Source: Bacteroidia bacterium
Lineage (GTDB): Bacteria > Bacteroidota > Bacteroidia > Chitinophagales > Chitinophagaceae
Assembly (NCBI GenBank): GCA_030429205.1
Contig: JAUICZ010000001.1
Coordinates: 2,160,806 to 2,224,805 of the forward strand
Direction of reading: 5' to 3'
Length of the DNA: 64,000 nucleotides
Part shown: piece by piece, positions 1 through 9,052 of the stretch
Position numbering within the stretch: the stretch's first letter is position 1
How the letters are laid out: each line of letters opens with the position of its first letter
Notes under the pieces: generated by a model
Databases searched by the model: none
What the model saw: the letters and a program-made list of their open reading frames with translations, nothing else
Told to the model about the DNA's origin: nothing
Program-made: the position numbers and the translations under genes

Positions 1-2
1 AG

Positions 3-665
3 CCTATAAAATTATTAAGAACAATAAGCATACCTCACCCTAATGAAAAGTGGTTTATTATCTTGGGCTTAATGTTTCTTATAAGTTTGATTGTTGTAGT
101 ATCAGGCCTATATGTAAAGTTGTTTCTGGCGATAGCACTGATTTGTTACTTCTTCTATTTCAATCCTATATCTACACTTGCTTACATACAAAGGAAAACA
201 AACCTAATATCTTTTGTTTTGTTGATATTATTAGTGTCTCCGAACTCAGGAACGCAATTGTACGCACCAGGTACAGAATGGGAGTTAATACTAGTAAAGC
301 TTGGTTTGGCCCAAGTATATATTTCTGCAGGTATACAAAAGTTGAAGGGCTCTGGTTGGAAATGGGCAGATGGGAAAGCGCTTCAATCTAGTTTAATGAA
401 TAATTTTCTTTGGAGTGATAGCAAAAGCGGGTCGTGGCTGGCCAAACAAAATGGGTTATGTGTATTCTTTAGTGCGGTAACTTTACTTTTTGAATTAACT
501 TTTGCTATAATCATATTTGTACCATGGCTGACAGGTATATATGTAATTACAGCATTGTCGTTTCATGCAGTAATACTAATAACAATGCGCATTAATTATT
601 TGAAGTACATTTTACCTGTCTACATGGTGTTTGTTACAGATGTGCTATTTTGGCTAATGAAGTAA
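3..665 (+). CDS. HTTM/gamma-carboxylase-like membrane protein, 5' end cut by window edge
   Basis: The frame is open from base 3 to the stop at 663-665, so the gene begins outside the window. A TTG at 63 is only an internal possibility. The visible 220 residues hold about five hydrophobic segments. The stretch around LVKLGLAQVYISAGIQKLKG followed by GWKWADGKAL looks like the HTTM (horizontally transferred transmembrane) fold shared with vitamin K gamma-carboxylases, where a helix ending in a K-L pair precedes a W-x-G-x-A/x-L segment. The stop overlaps the start of the sulfotransferase gene (TAATG), so the two are probably cotranslated. Family is recognised by eye; function is unknown. HTTM proteins often sit beside peptide or lipid modification genes, which fits the sulfation genes downstream. 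Confidence 0.6.
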   Translation, partial: PIKLLRTISIPHPNEKWFIILGLMFLISLIVVVSGLYVKLFLAIALICYFFYFNPISTLAYIQRKTNLISFVLLILLVSPNSGTQLYAPGTEWELILVKLGLAQVYISAGIQKLKGSGWKWADGKALQSSLMNNFLWSDSKSGSWLAKQNGLCVFFSAVTLLFELTFAIIIFVPWLTGIYVITALSFHAVILITMRINYLKYILPVYMVFVTDVLFWLMK

Positions 666-1531
666 TGGTTGATAAGCATTTGGATATAGGTGATTTTATG
701 AGGGTTTGGGCTAAAATGCCCGGCCTTATTCCTGTATCAATTCAAAAAGGTAAAGTGGTATGGAAAGATGTAGGTCGGTATCACTTTTATGAAGGTTTCT
801 TTCATAAATCCTTGAATACATTATCATTGCTAACAAATGTGCCAGAGTACACGACAGATTTGAGCATTTTGCTAAACAGTAGTTTAAGTAAAGAGGGCAT
901 ACAGCCAACTGGTTTTATATTTCATGCCGGAAGGTGCGGCTCAACATTATTAGCTAAAGTGTTAGCCAGTAGTAGAAATAATCACCTTATCAGCGAGGCA
1001 GAACCATTAAATAAGATTTTCTTTCATTTTACAAACGACGGTTCTAAAAAATTTGAACTTGATGATGAAAAAGTGCTGATGTATAAAAACTTGTTATTAG
1101 CACTATCCAGAAAAAGGGTGGAAACGCACAGTCGATGTTTTGTGAAGTTTAGTTCGTATAATATTCACTTTTTTAATTTTATTAATAAAGCTTTCCCATT
1201 AGTACCTAAGATATTTATTTCAAGAGATACAGATGAAATTGTAGCGTCATTTCAAAAAAAGCCGGCAGCGTGGATGCATGAGGAAAATTATAGTGTCGTA
1301 AAAGAGGTTTTTAAATTGCAAGGCAGTGACATAAAGGGGATAGTAGAGGGCTTTAAGTTAGAGGCTGAGGGGCTTAATAGGTTAGATTACAAAGAGTTGA
1401 CGCAGACAAATATCAAGAGGGTTTGTAATTACTTTGATTATGTTCCCAACGAAATGGATCTGAGTAGAATGCAAAAACAATTCAGCTACGATTCAAAGAT
1501 AGAGTTTAATAAAAAGCAGTTTGAACGTTAA
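665..1531 (+). CDS. Sulfotransferase family protein
   Basis: A 288-residue protein starting at the ATG that overlaps the upstream TAA. A TTG at 650 would add five residues and is less likely. It carries the PAPS 5'-phosphosulfate loop at residues 87-96 (HAGRCGSTLL) and a 3'-phosphate-binding strand at about 184-196 with R187 and S195 (FISRDTDEIVAS). Such enzymes move sulfate from PAPS to a hydroxyl or amine on a small molecule, lipid, glycan or peptide; the acceptor cannot be read from the sequence. The next two genes (cysD, cysN) and cysC make PAPS, a strong contextual match. The protein has no signal peptide and should act in the cytoplasm. Confidence 0.85.
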   Translation: MVDKHLDIGDFMRVWAKMPGLIPVSIQKGKVVWKDVGRYHFYEGFFHKSLNTLSLLTNVPEYTTDLSILLNSSLSKEGIQPTGFIFHAGRCGSTLLAKVLASSRNNHLISEAEPLNKIFFHFTNDGSKKFELDDEKVLMYKNLLLALSRKRVETHSRCFVKFSSYNIHFFNFINKAFPLVPKIFISRDTDEIVASFQKKPAAWMHEENYSVVKEVFKLQGSDIKGIVEGFKLEAEGLNRLDYKELTQTNIKRVCNYFDYVPNEMDLSRMQKQFSYDSKIEFNKKQFER

Positions 1532-1539
1532 AAATTTCG

Positions 1540-2433
1540 ATGGACTACCTGAAGACACTAGAAGCAGAAGCGATTTTCATATTGAGGGAAACTGCAGCAC
1601 AGTTCAAGAACCCTGTTTTGCTATTTTCCGGTGGGAAAGATTCTACAGTACTCATCCATTTAGCACAGAAAGCATTTTACCCTTTATCTACTCCGTTTAA
1701 AGTTTTGCACGTAGACACAGGTCATAACTTTGATGAAGCGTTAACATTCAGAGATAGTTTAGTTGCTCAAAATAACTTGGAACTTATAGTAAGAAGGGTT
1801 GAGGATACGGTTAGAAAATATAATATTGAAGAATCGATACAGAAACTCCCCAGCAGAAATGCATTACAGGCGTTAACATTAACAGATGCTATAAAAGAGC
1901 TTCATATAGATGCTTGTATTGGAGGAGGAAGACGGGATGAAGAAAAAGCTAGGGCAAAAGAAAGAATCTTTTCAATAAGAGATGTAGATGGCAAGTGGTT
2001 GCCATACGATCAGCGTCCGGAACTATGGAATGTATACAATGGGAAAATGAATAGAGGAGAGAATATGCGTGTTTTTCCGATAAGCAATTGGACGGAAATG
2101 GATATTTGGCATTATATAAAGCAAGAACAAGTTGAGATAGCTTCTTTGTACTTTGCACACAACAGGAAATGTTTGATATACAATGACCGGCTTATCGCTT
2201 TATCTGAGTTTGTTAATGTAAGTGATGATGATAAAATTGTGACTGAGACGGTGAGGTATAGAACCGTTGGGGATATGACTTGCACAGCAGCTGTTAGGTC
2301 CAAAGCTAACACAATAGATGAAGTAATAAGAGAAATAGCCGTTTCCAATACAACAGAAAGAGGGGAAACAAGAATTGACGATCAAGTATCTGATGCTGCA
2401 ATGGAAGACAGGAAATTAAAAGGATATTTTTAG
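1540..2433 (+). CDS. cysD: Sulfate adenylyltransferase subunit 2 (CysD)
   Basis: The 297-residue PP-loop ATP pyrophosphatase forms adenylylsulfate (APS) from ATP and sulfate, together with CysN. The PP-loop SGGKDS is at residues 30-35, followed by the family's HVDTGHNF segment and the GGGRRDEEKARAKER block near residue 130. Length matches CysD (about 300). It follows the sulfotransferase by 8 bases and precedes cysN by 9, so the three are one operon. No cysH, cysI or cysJ is visible nearby, so the APS is more likely to feed PAPS-dependent sulfation than cysteine synthesis, though reductase genes could lie elsewhere. Confidence 0.96.
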   Translation: MDYLKTLEAEAIFILRETAAQFKNPVLLFSGGKDSTVLIHLAQKAFYPLSTPFKVLHVDTGHNFDEALTFRDSLVAQNNLELIVRRVEDTVRKYNIEESIQKLPSRNALQALTLTDAIKELHIDACIGGGRRDEEKARAKERIFSIRDVDGKWLPYDQRPELWNVYNGKMNRGENMRVFPISNWTEMDIWHYIKQEQVEIASLYFAHNRKCLIYNDRLIALSEFVNVSDDDKIVTETVRYRTVGDMTCTAAVRSKANTIDEVIREIAVSNTTERGETRIDDQVSDAAMEDRKLKGYF

Positions 2434-2442
2434 GTAATAAGT

Positions 2443-3663
2443 ATGGACTTATTGAGGTTTACAACTGCAGGTAGCGTAGATGATGGAAAGAGTACTCTTA
2501 TCGGACGATTATTGCACGATACGGGTAATATAAAGGAAGATACTGCTTTGTCAGTTATAACAGATGATAAAGGCCTTAACCTGGCATACATTACAGATGG
2601 TCTTAGATTAGAAAGGGAGGGCGGCATAACTATCGATATAGGTTACAAGTATTTTCACACCGATAAAAGGAAGTTTATTATATCCGATGCACCCGGGCAT
2701 TTTCAGTACACTAAAAATTTGGTAACGGGTGCATCAAATGTTGATGTAATGACCATATTGATAGATGCAGTAAATGGAATTACTGCTCAAACAAAAAGAC
2801 ACCTTTTAGCAGCGTGGTTTCTTAAGGTGCCTCATGTAGCTATTGCTGTTAATAAGATGGATGTTGTTGGATATAGTGAAGATGGATTCAATAGTATCAA
2901 AACAGATATGGTTAACTATTGTAAAACGTTAGGATTGCCCATGCCGGCTTTTATCCCTGTTAGCGCACTAAAAGGTGACAATGTGTCTATTGCAGGGCAG
3001 AACATGCCTTGGTACACAGGAGAAACATTGTTGGGCTATTTAGAAAATGTGACTCCGGTGGCATTTATGACTGATATTAATGAAGGTGTTAGGTTTGCTA
3101 TTCAGTATGTAATGCACGAGGACGATGCTTGTTACTATTATGGTAAGTTGATTTCAGGAGCAATAAATAACAAGGTGTCTTTAATAGACGTGAAAAAGAG
3201 CAAGAATTTACAACTTAAGCGAATTTTTGTTGATATGAATGAGGTGCAGCAAGCAAATACAGGAGATAATATATGCCTGGAGCTAGGGGGGGATAATATT
3301 TTTAAAAGAGGGGATGTGCTGACTACTGTTGCAGATGATATGATTATTAGTAATAGGCTAAAAGTAATTATTTGTTGGCTTGATGAAACACAAGGTCTAG
3401 ATATGAATCACAAATACCTATTACGAATAAATGGGCAAGAAGAATACTGTATGTTGCATCAGCTAGAATGGAAGAAAGACAGCGGGGACTTTAAAAAGAT
3501 CAGAGGTGTTTCTTCATTGAGTGTAAACGAATTTGGTTGTGCGGTAATTGAAACGGAGGCAGTGATAGCATACGATTCTTATGAGCGAATAAAGGAAACC
3601 GGGCGAGGTGTACTGATTGATATAGAAAGCAATAAAACTATTGCGGCTTTTACTATAGTTTAG
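2443..3663 (+). CDS. cysN: Sulfate adenylyltransferase subunit 1, GTPase (CysN)
   Basis: The 406-residue translation-factor-type GTPase couples GTP hydrolysis to APS formation by CysD. Motifs: G1 GSVDDGKST at residues 10-18, switch 2 DAPGH at 82-86, NKMD at 137-140, then two beta-barrel domains as in EF-Tu. It is shorter than enterobacterial CysN (about 475) because the N-terminal extension is absent: the G1 loop begins at residue 10. It is not fused to an APS kinase; that activity is encoded separately by the opposing cysC gene 34 bases downstream. Confidence 0.96.
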   Translation: MDLLRFTTAGSVDDGKSTLIGRLLHDTGNIKEDTALSVITDDKGLNLAYITDGLRLEREGGITIDIGYKYFHTDKRKFIISDAPGHFQYTKNLVTGASNVDVMTILIDAVNGITAQTKRHLLAAWFLKVPHVAIAVNKMDVVGYSEDGFNSIKTDMVNYCKTLGLPMPAFIPVSALKGDNVSIAGQNMPWYTGETLLGYLENVTPVAFMTDINEGVRFAIQYVMHEDDACYYYGKLISGAINNKVSLIDVKKSKNLQLKRIFVDMNEVQQANTGDNICLELGGDNIFKRGDVLTTVADDMIISNRLKVIICWLDETQGLDMNHKYLLRINGQEEYCMLHQLEWKKDSGDFKKIRGVSSLSVNEFGCAVIETEAVIAYDSYERIKETGRGVLIDIESNKTIAAFTIV

Positions 3664-3697
3664 TCAGCCTAATTATATTTCAGAGTTCTTAATCTTG

Positions 3698-4303
3698 TTA
3701 TGCGATCTTACCTAACATTTTAAGTTGAGATATCAGTATGTCCAAGCTCTCTTTCACAGTCAATTTATTGGTATCAATGTGTATTTGAGGAGATGTTGGT
3801 GCTTCGAAATTTCCTGTAATTCCTGTAAAGTTGTCAATTTCGCCATTCAGTGCTTTAGCGTACAACCCTTTTCTGTCTCTTGACATGCAAGTTTCTACAG
3901 TGGCATCTATGTGCACTTCTACAAAAACATCTTGTCCGATTATTCTTTGAGCGTTGAGCCGGTCTTTTTCAAAAGGAGATATGTAAGCAGCAATAGCTAT
4001 TATTCCGGCATCGTTAAATAGACGACAAATTTCTGCAACTCTTCTGATGTTTTCTTGCCTGTCATCGTCTGAGAAGCCTAAGTCTTTGTTGATTCCAAGT
4101 CTGGTGTTATCGCCATCCAGTACATAAGAGCTATAGCCGTTATTGTACAACCACAGGTCAATTTCTGTAGCTAAAGTAGATTTTCCTGAAGCAGATAACC
4201 CTGTTAGCCACACTGTAAAGCTTTTTTGCTTATTTGCTGCTTCTCTCTGTTGTTGTGTAACCTTTAGTTTTTGAGAAAAAACATTATCTAGGTTATTTGT
4301 CAT
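3698..4303 (-). CDS. cysC: Adenylylsulfate kinase (CysC)
   Basis: The 201-residue kinase phosphorylates APS to PAPS, the sulfate donor for the nearby sulfotransferase. The P-loop GLSASGKS lies at residues 35-42, followed by the family blocks LDGDNTR, GFSDDDRQENIRR and the ISPFEKDR segment. Length is normal. It runs opposite to cysDN, with the 3' ends 34 bases apart, and its 5' end faces the ABC transporter gene across a gap of about 100 bases that should hold divergent promoters. Stand-alone cysC next to cysDN and a sulfotransferase completes a PAPS supply set. Confidence 0.96.
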   Translation of the reverse strand: MTNNLDNVFSQKLKVTQQQREAANKQKSFTVWLTGLSASGKSTLATEIDLWLYNNGYSSYVLDGDNTRLGINKDLGFSDDDRQENIRRVAEICRLFNDAGIIAIAAYISPFEKDRLNAQRIIGQDVFVEVHIDATVETCMSRDRKGLYAKALNGEIDNFTGITGNFEAPTSPQIHIDTNKLTVKESLDILISQLKMLGKIA

Positions 4304-4403
4304 TTGTAGGATATAGAACCTTTAGTTTGCTGGGTAAACTTAATATTTTTATAGAAAATAGAGCGAATTGGTAGCATGAGTATATCTTGTGCAATAATTA
4401 TTG

Positions 4404-6188
4404 ATGAATAAAGGCACACTATACAGTAAAGAAAAGTTTAAAAACTACTTCAGCGATGTTGCTGGTGGAGCAAGACTAGTTGCAGGCATTTCTCCTCGAC
4501 TAACTGCTATTGTGCTTTGCAGCTACATTATACAGGCTGTTTTACCCTTGGTCTCATTATTGATCTTGAAAAAGTGTTTAGATAGCCTAATTCCTGTAGA
4601 GCAAATTGATCAGAGTGAGGTTTTAATATATTTTGCTCTATTTATACTTTCTAATGTTGCAGCTGTTATAGTCACACAGTATAGTGTATATATTCAGTCG
4701 TTACACCAACACGCGGTATCCAAATACTTTGCCAGGCATGTATTGGATAAAGCAGTAAGGTTTGATGTTGAAGAGTATGAAAACCCCAAATTTTATAATG
4801 AATTACATCTGGTACACCAGCAAACAATATATAAGCCGGCTGCTTTTCTTACAGTGTATCAAGGTGTCATACAAAGTATTATAACCATATTGCTACTTTC
4901 GGGTTTCTTACTGACAGTTCATTGGTTGTTTCCCATTTTACTGGTACTGATAAGTATACCCTTAGCTATAAATAAAATCTTGTATGGATATCATCAGTAT
5001 CTGCAAGACAAAACAAATATCCCTTTGGAGCGCAAATCTGCAGATTTGTATTCTTATTTAACAACAGAACCATATGCAAAAGAGGTTCGCATTTTTAATT
5101 ACGGCAAGGGTTTTATTGATATGTTCCTCAGCTTAAGAGAACGTATCTTTCAACAAAGAAGGAAGTTGACCTCTCGTTTTATTAAAAGGACTATTCTTAT
5201 ACAAACTCTAGAGGCAATAGTAGTAGCAGGTGCATACTACTTTTTAATAAAGGGTACACTTGCTGGTGCTATCACTGTTGGAGGGTTGGTTATTTATATA
5301 CAGATGTTTCAACGCTTTCAACAATCTATTAATAGCCTTTTTCAGTCTGGTATAGGGTTGTTCCAGCATCATTTATATATGCGGAATGTGTTGCGTTATA
5401 TGAAGAGACCTATAAGGGATAATAAACCTATGCCGCCCACACCAGGTATATGGAAAGGAATTGAGCTTTGTGACCTTTCTTTTGCCTACCCAAATACCAG
5501 CAAGCAAGTACTTAGAAAGATTAACCTGAATATACCTTCTGGTAGTTTTGTTGCAATTGTAGGGGAGAATGGATCTGGTAAGAGTACGCTCATGAAAATC
5601 ATTAGCAGGTTGTATGACCCCTCCGAAGGCTCAATTTTACTAAATGGTACAAACGCAAAAGAGTTTGATAAAGATGATTGGTGGAAGAAGAGCTCTATGT
5701 TATTGCAGGATTACGGGAAGTACTATTTATCTATAGAAAGTAATATCACACTTTCTGAAAAAGATATTGAGACAGGTAAACTGAAATATGCAGCAAGTGT
5801 ATCCGGAGTAGATAGTTTCGTGGGTAAGTTGACTGATGGCTACAATACATATTTGGGTAGAAATTATAAAAATGGTGTACAGTTGAGTGGGGGACAATGG
5901 CAGAAGCTTGCTATTGCACGCAGCGTATACAAAAAATCAAACATGTTAATACTGGATGAACCAACCAGTTCTTTGGATCCTATTTCTGAATACAATCTGA
6001 TTAAAGAAATTAAGAATAGTATTGAAAACAAGATTGTAATACTTATAACACACAAGCTATACAACTTGAAAATGGTTGACAAAATATATGTTGTAAAAGG
6101 CGGCATGATAGTAGAAGAGGGCAGTTTTAATGAATTAATAGAAAAGAAAGGAGAGTTTTTTAACAGTTATCAAAAGCAGTTTGCATGA
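4404..6188 (+). CDS. Exporter-type ABC transporter, fused permease and ATPase
   Basis: A 594-residue half transporter: an N-terminal membrane domain with about six segments (residues 35-330) and a C-terminal ATPase. Seen motifs: Walker A GENGSGKST near 387-395, Q-loop LLQDYG, signature LSGGQ, Walker B NMLILDEPTSSLDP, H-loop ITHKL. The ATG at 4404 is preferred over a TTG three bases earlier. There is no N-terminal C39 peptidase domain. The YENPKFYN segment in the membrane domain resembles exporters that accompany ribosomal peptide clusters, but this is suggestive only. Its stop overlaps the next start by four bases (ATGA), so the two are translationally coupled. Confidence 0.9.
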   Translation: MNKGTLYSKEKFKNYFSDVAGGARLVAGISPRLTAIVLCSYIIQAVLPLVSLLILKKCLDSLIPVEQIDQSEVLIYFALFILSNVAAVIVTQYSVYIQSLHQHAVSKYFARHVLDKAVRFDVEEYENPKFYNELHLVHQQTIYKPAAFLTVYQGVIQSIITILLLSGFLLTVHWLFPILLVLISIPLAINKILYGYHQYLQDKTNIPLERKSADLYSYLTTEPYAKEVRIFNYGKGFIDMFLSLRERIFQQRRKLTSRFIKRTILIQTLEAIVVAGAYYFLIKGTLAGAITVGGLVIYIQMFQRFQQSINSLFQSGIGLFQHHLYMRNVLRYMKRPIRDNKPMPPTPGIWKGIELCDLSFAYPNTSKQVLRKINLNIPSGSFVAIVGENGSGKSTLMKIISRLYDPSEGSILLNGTNAKEFDKDDWWKKSSMLLQDYGKYYLSIESNITLSEKDIETGKLKYAASVSGVDSFVGKLTDGYNTYLGRNYKNGVQLSGGQWQKLAIARSVYKKSNMLILDEPTSSLDPISEYNLIKEIKNSIENKIVILITHKLYNLKMVDKIYVVKGGMIVEEGSFNELIEKKGEFFNSYQKQFA

Positions 6189-7384
6189 TACCAATTAACC
6201 AGATAGAACGTCAATATGGTTCTTCCATGGCGTTTGTAATTGCAACATGCAGATTGTACTTCAACTCATGCTCTGTACATGAGTTACAGGGGTTTATTGA
6301 AGAACGTGATATTGATTGGGATACAGTATATGAAATTGTAGTGGCACATCAAATCAAGCCGGTTGTTTATACAACGTTATCTAAAAATAAAATTGAACTA
6401 GGGGCAAGCTTGATGGGGAAACTCAAGCAGGATATGTTATTAATTGTAAGCCGTAATCAGCAAAAAGTAAAACAGACAGTAGATCTGTGCAATGCATTTA
6501 AGGACGATGATATAGTAGTATATCCGTACAAGGGTGTTTTTTTAAGTAAACTTCTTTATGGAGACTATGTTGGACGAGAGGTTAATGATATTGACCTGTT
6601 GATACACAAAAGAGATTTTCTTAAAGCAAAAGAGGTGTTGGATGAAAGAGGTTTCTTATCTCGCTACGATTGCCATAGGGAAGACTTTTATGAGCATATG
6701 CTTAAAGTAGATTGTGAATATAAGTGTGCGGAACAAAAAGAAGGGTATCGTAATAAGGTTGAGCTGCATTGGTCGCCAACGCATAGTATGTTTGATGTTC
6801 CAGTGACGAATAGTGGTTTGTTTAAAAGAGGAAAATTAGCTGCCGTTTTGGGTAAAGAGGTTGATGTCCTTGACGATCATGATCATGTTCTATTGACATT
6901 AATTCACCATGGTGTAAATGATGTATGGAGGTCTCTTAGACACATAATAGACTGGGGAAGGGTATTGCAAAATGACAATATGGCTATTGAGTGGAGTATA
7001 CTAAATGAAAAAATAAGGAATGCTCGTTTACAGACTACAGCTGGTGTAGGTGCAAGCATTTGCTATGAACTTTTTGGTGTAAATAATAATGAGCTTATTG
7101 CTAAGAAAGGAAATATAAACCACACACTCACTAATCTCTTAAGTTTTCCAATGCTGAATAAGAATAAAGTATCTATCAGCAATTTTAATCAGCAGCTTCA
7201 GCTCAGAGACAGTATTGTTGATAGGTTTAGGCTAATATTGAAATATTTAATTGTATTTGTTCAGCCTAGTATAAGAGATATTCAAACATTTAACCTGCCA
7301 AAGAAAGCTTATTTCTTGTACTATCTTTTAAAGCCATTCAGGTTTGTCTATTCTGCAATGCGTCCTAAAAAGAATTATAAGTAA
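6185..7384 (+). CDS. Nucleotidyltransferase family protein (NTP_transf_5-like)
   Basis: 399 residues. The core at about 110-145 reads YPYKGVFLSKLLYGD, then REVNDIDLLI, matching the KG-x-x-L, YGD and R-x-x-x-D-x-D-L pattern of the uncharacterised nucleotidyltransferase family PF14907. The two aspartates of NDIDLL are the expected metal ligands. No signal peptide. Start is the ATG inside the ABC gene's stop (ATGA overlap). Members of this family are frequent in lasso-peptide-type gene clusters of other phyla, beside ABC exporters and sometimes sulfotransferases or HPr-kinase-like proteins; that is background knowledge, and no precursor peptide is visible here. Its substrate is unknown. Confidence 0.7.
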   Translation: MIPINQIERQYGSSMAFVIATCRLYFNSCSVHELQGFIEERDIDWDTVYEIVVAHQIKPVVYTTLSKNKIELGASLMGKLKQDMLLIVSRNQQKVKQTVDLCNAFKDDDIVVYPYKGVFLSKLLYGDYVGREVNDIDLLIHKRDFLKAKEVLDERGFLSRYDCHREDFYEHMLKVDCEYKCAEQKEGYRNKVELHWSPTHSMFDVPVTNSGLFKRGKLAAVLGKEVDVLDDHDHVLLTLIHHGVNDVWRSLRHIIDWGRVLQNDNMAIEWSILNEKIRNARLQTTAGVGASICYELFGVNNNELIAKKGNINHTLTNLLSFPMLNKNKVSISNFNQQLQLRDSIVDRFRLILKYLIVFVQPSIRDIQTFNLPKKAYFLYYLLKPFRFVYSAMRPKKNYK

Positions 7385-7445
7385 AGTGTTGAATTTAGGG
7401 CGATAAGTACCCTTACGTCAAGCTAAAAATACCTTTGCTATAGAG

Positions 7446-8450
7446 TTAGTATTCCATTTCAATCAGTTGCTGTTTCATGTCAGCATTGTCATCTTCTAAT
7501 CCAAAAGCCTTTTTTTGCTCATCAGTAAGTTTCCCGTCTTGCTCTTTAACAATTTTGCTCATCTCCTTGACAGTAAGGGTGGATTTGTCAGGACTCCATC
7601 CGGGAGCACCAAATATATAGTACAACTTGTCTTTGAGGGATTTTGCTTTGCGTACATCATCCCAAATGTTCACAAACTCATGGGTAACGATCACTACAGG
7701 GTTGTAGCTATTAGGTGGTTTAGTAACACCAAAATGTCTTTCCTGTCCGTCTCTTCCATTGTGGAATGTACCGAATAGTTTATCCCATACGATCAGTATG
7801 CCTCCAAAGTTCTTATCCATGTAAGAGAAGTTCTTACTATGATGAATTTGGTGCAGCTGCGGAGTGTTGAATATCTTTTCGTACCAACCTAGGTGCGGTA
7901 CAGATAGCGAGTGTAACAGAAATTGGTACAGAGAGTTAATAGACATAGCCATAAGTACCATGATAGGGTGGAATCCTACCGCAGGCATCCATAACCAATA
8001 CAGGGGTTTTATGAAAAAAATCGTCCAGCTATTACGGAACGATGTGCCGAAGTTGAAATACTCTGATGAGTGGTGGGGTATGTGTGCTGCCCATAATATG
8101 CGTACTGTATGCGCAAATCTGTGGTGCCAGTAAAAGCAAAAATCATCGCTTATGATGGCCAGTATCCAAACCCACCACGCTGTACCCAGCCAGTTCTGAC
8201 CAAACAGTTCAGTGTAGTTTAACCACTCTCGTACAGGTTCAAATAACTTGAATGATGCCATGAATACAGCCAGTGTACCTGCTTTTGTAAGCATTTGCAT
8301 AAGTACAGCGCCAATGCCAACTCCCGCACTAGCTGCAGAATCTTTCCATTCGTATTGATGTTTGTTGTGTCTGATACTCATAATTACCTCTACAGTAATT
8401 ATGATGACTCCCAACGGTATAAAGTATGGGATGAAGTATGTGAATTTCAT
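7446..8450 (-). CDS. Sterol desaturase / fatty acid hydroxylase superfamily protein
   Basis: 334 residues with several membrane segments and the eight-histidine di-iron signature in three blocks: HHRFAH (about 123-128), HIPHHSSE (about 142-149) and HQIHH (about 203-207). These enzymes hydroxylate or desaturate lipids in the membrane using oxygen. The C-terminal tail of about 70 residues is soluble and charged, ending in an acidic segment. It is a single gene facing away from the ABC-NTP pair (convergent). The lipid substrate cannot be predicted. Confidence 0.9.
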   Translation of the reverse strand: MKFTYFIPYFIPLGVIIITVEVIMSIRHNKHQYEWKDSAASAGVGIGAVLMQMLTKAGTLAVFMASFKLFEPVREWLNYTELFGQNWLGTAWWVWILAIISDDFCFYWHHRFAHTVRILWAAHIPHHSSEYFNFGTSFRNSWTIFFIKPLYWLWMPAVGFHPIMVLMAMSINSLYQFLLHSLSVPHLGWYEKIFNTPQLHQIHHSKNFSYMDKNFGGILIVWDKLFGTFHNGRDGQERHFGVTKPPNSYNPVVIVTHEFVNIWDDVRKAKSLKDKLYYIFGAPGWSPDKSTLTVKEMSKIVKEQDGKLTDEQKKAFGLEDDNADMKQQLIEMEY

Positions 8451-8528
8451 TTCTAAATACTAATATGCTACTATTGTACAGAATTAATACTATGTAAACA
8501 AGTAATGAGGTTCATTATTGCCTGTAGA

Positions 8529-8930
8529 TTAATATTCATGTGATATAGATCTATTGTAGCTTTTTTTATATAATAATAAGAGAACTGTTTGCAATACACT
8601 TAATACTGTTCCCGGTACCAAGTACCATAATGTACAAATGCTGAGTATTAAAAGGTATTTGTCTGCTTGGTTTACCCGCATAGCAAAGCTAACGGCAATT
8701 ACCAGCCCCAGAATACCCCATACCAGAAAAGTTGTTTTCATTGTGTTGCTTTCCGGGTTGATGCCTACTGCTTCTACTACATTGCTCCATGGTCCAAGTT
8801 CTCCGGCGTGTTCTCCCGTTTCAGGTCGTACATAGTCTCCAACTATCAAACCTCTGGATCCATCAAAACACATATACCCAAAGTTGAGAACAGAAAAGAT
8901 TACAATTATCCACTTAATGATACCTAACAT
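8529..8930 (-). CDS. Hypothetical small membrane protein
   Basis: Using the ATG at 8930 the product has 133 residues with three or four hydrophobic segments: one at the N-terminus (LGIIKWIIVIFSVL), one at mid length and two near the C-terminus. Between the first two lies a soluble loop of about 45 residues rich in G, E and P. The frame is open upstream to 9026, but that extension is very hydrophobic and would overlap the promoter of the next gene, so I prefer the shorter form. I do not recognise the family. Confidence 0.6.
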   Translation of the reverse strand: MLGIIKWIIVIFSVLNFGYMCFDGSRGLIVGDYVRPETGEHAGELGPWSNVVEAVGINPESNTMKTTFLVWGILGLVIAVSFAMRVNQADKYLLILSICTLWYLVPGTVLSVLQTVLLLLYKKSYNRSISHEY

Positions 8931-9007
8931 TTTGTAAATGTAGTAAAGCATGATAAATGTCATGTTTATAAGTAACATAAGTGACAAAAAAAAGATGTTG
9001 TTCAAGG

Positions 9008-9015
9008 TACATTTG
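9008..9015 (+). promoter_or_regulatory. Candidate -7 element for the DUF2202 lipoprotein gene
   Basis: TACATTTG matches the Bacteroidota -7 consensus TAnnTTTG and lies 38 bases before the ATG at 9053. No good -33 TTG box is seen at the usual 19-base spacing. Confidence 0.45.
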
Positions 9016-9052
9016 TAGTAAATCAATTAGTTAACAATTAAAAATTGCAATC

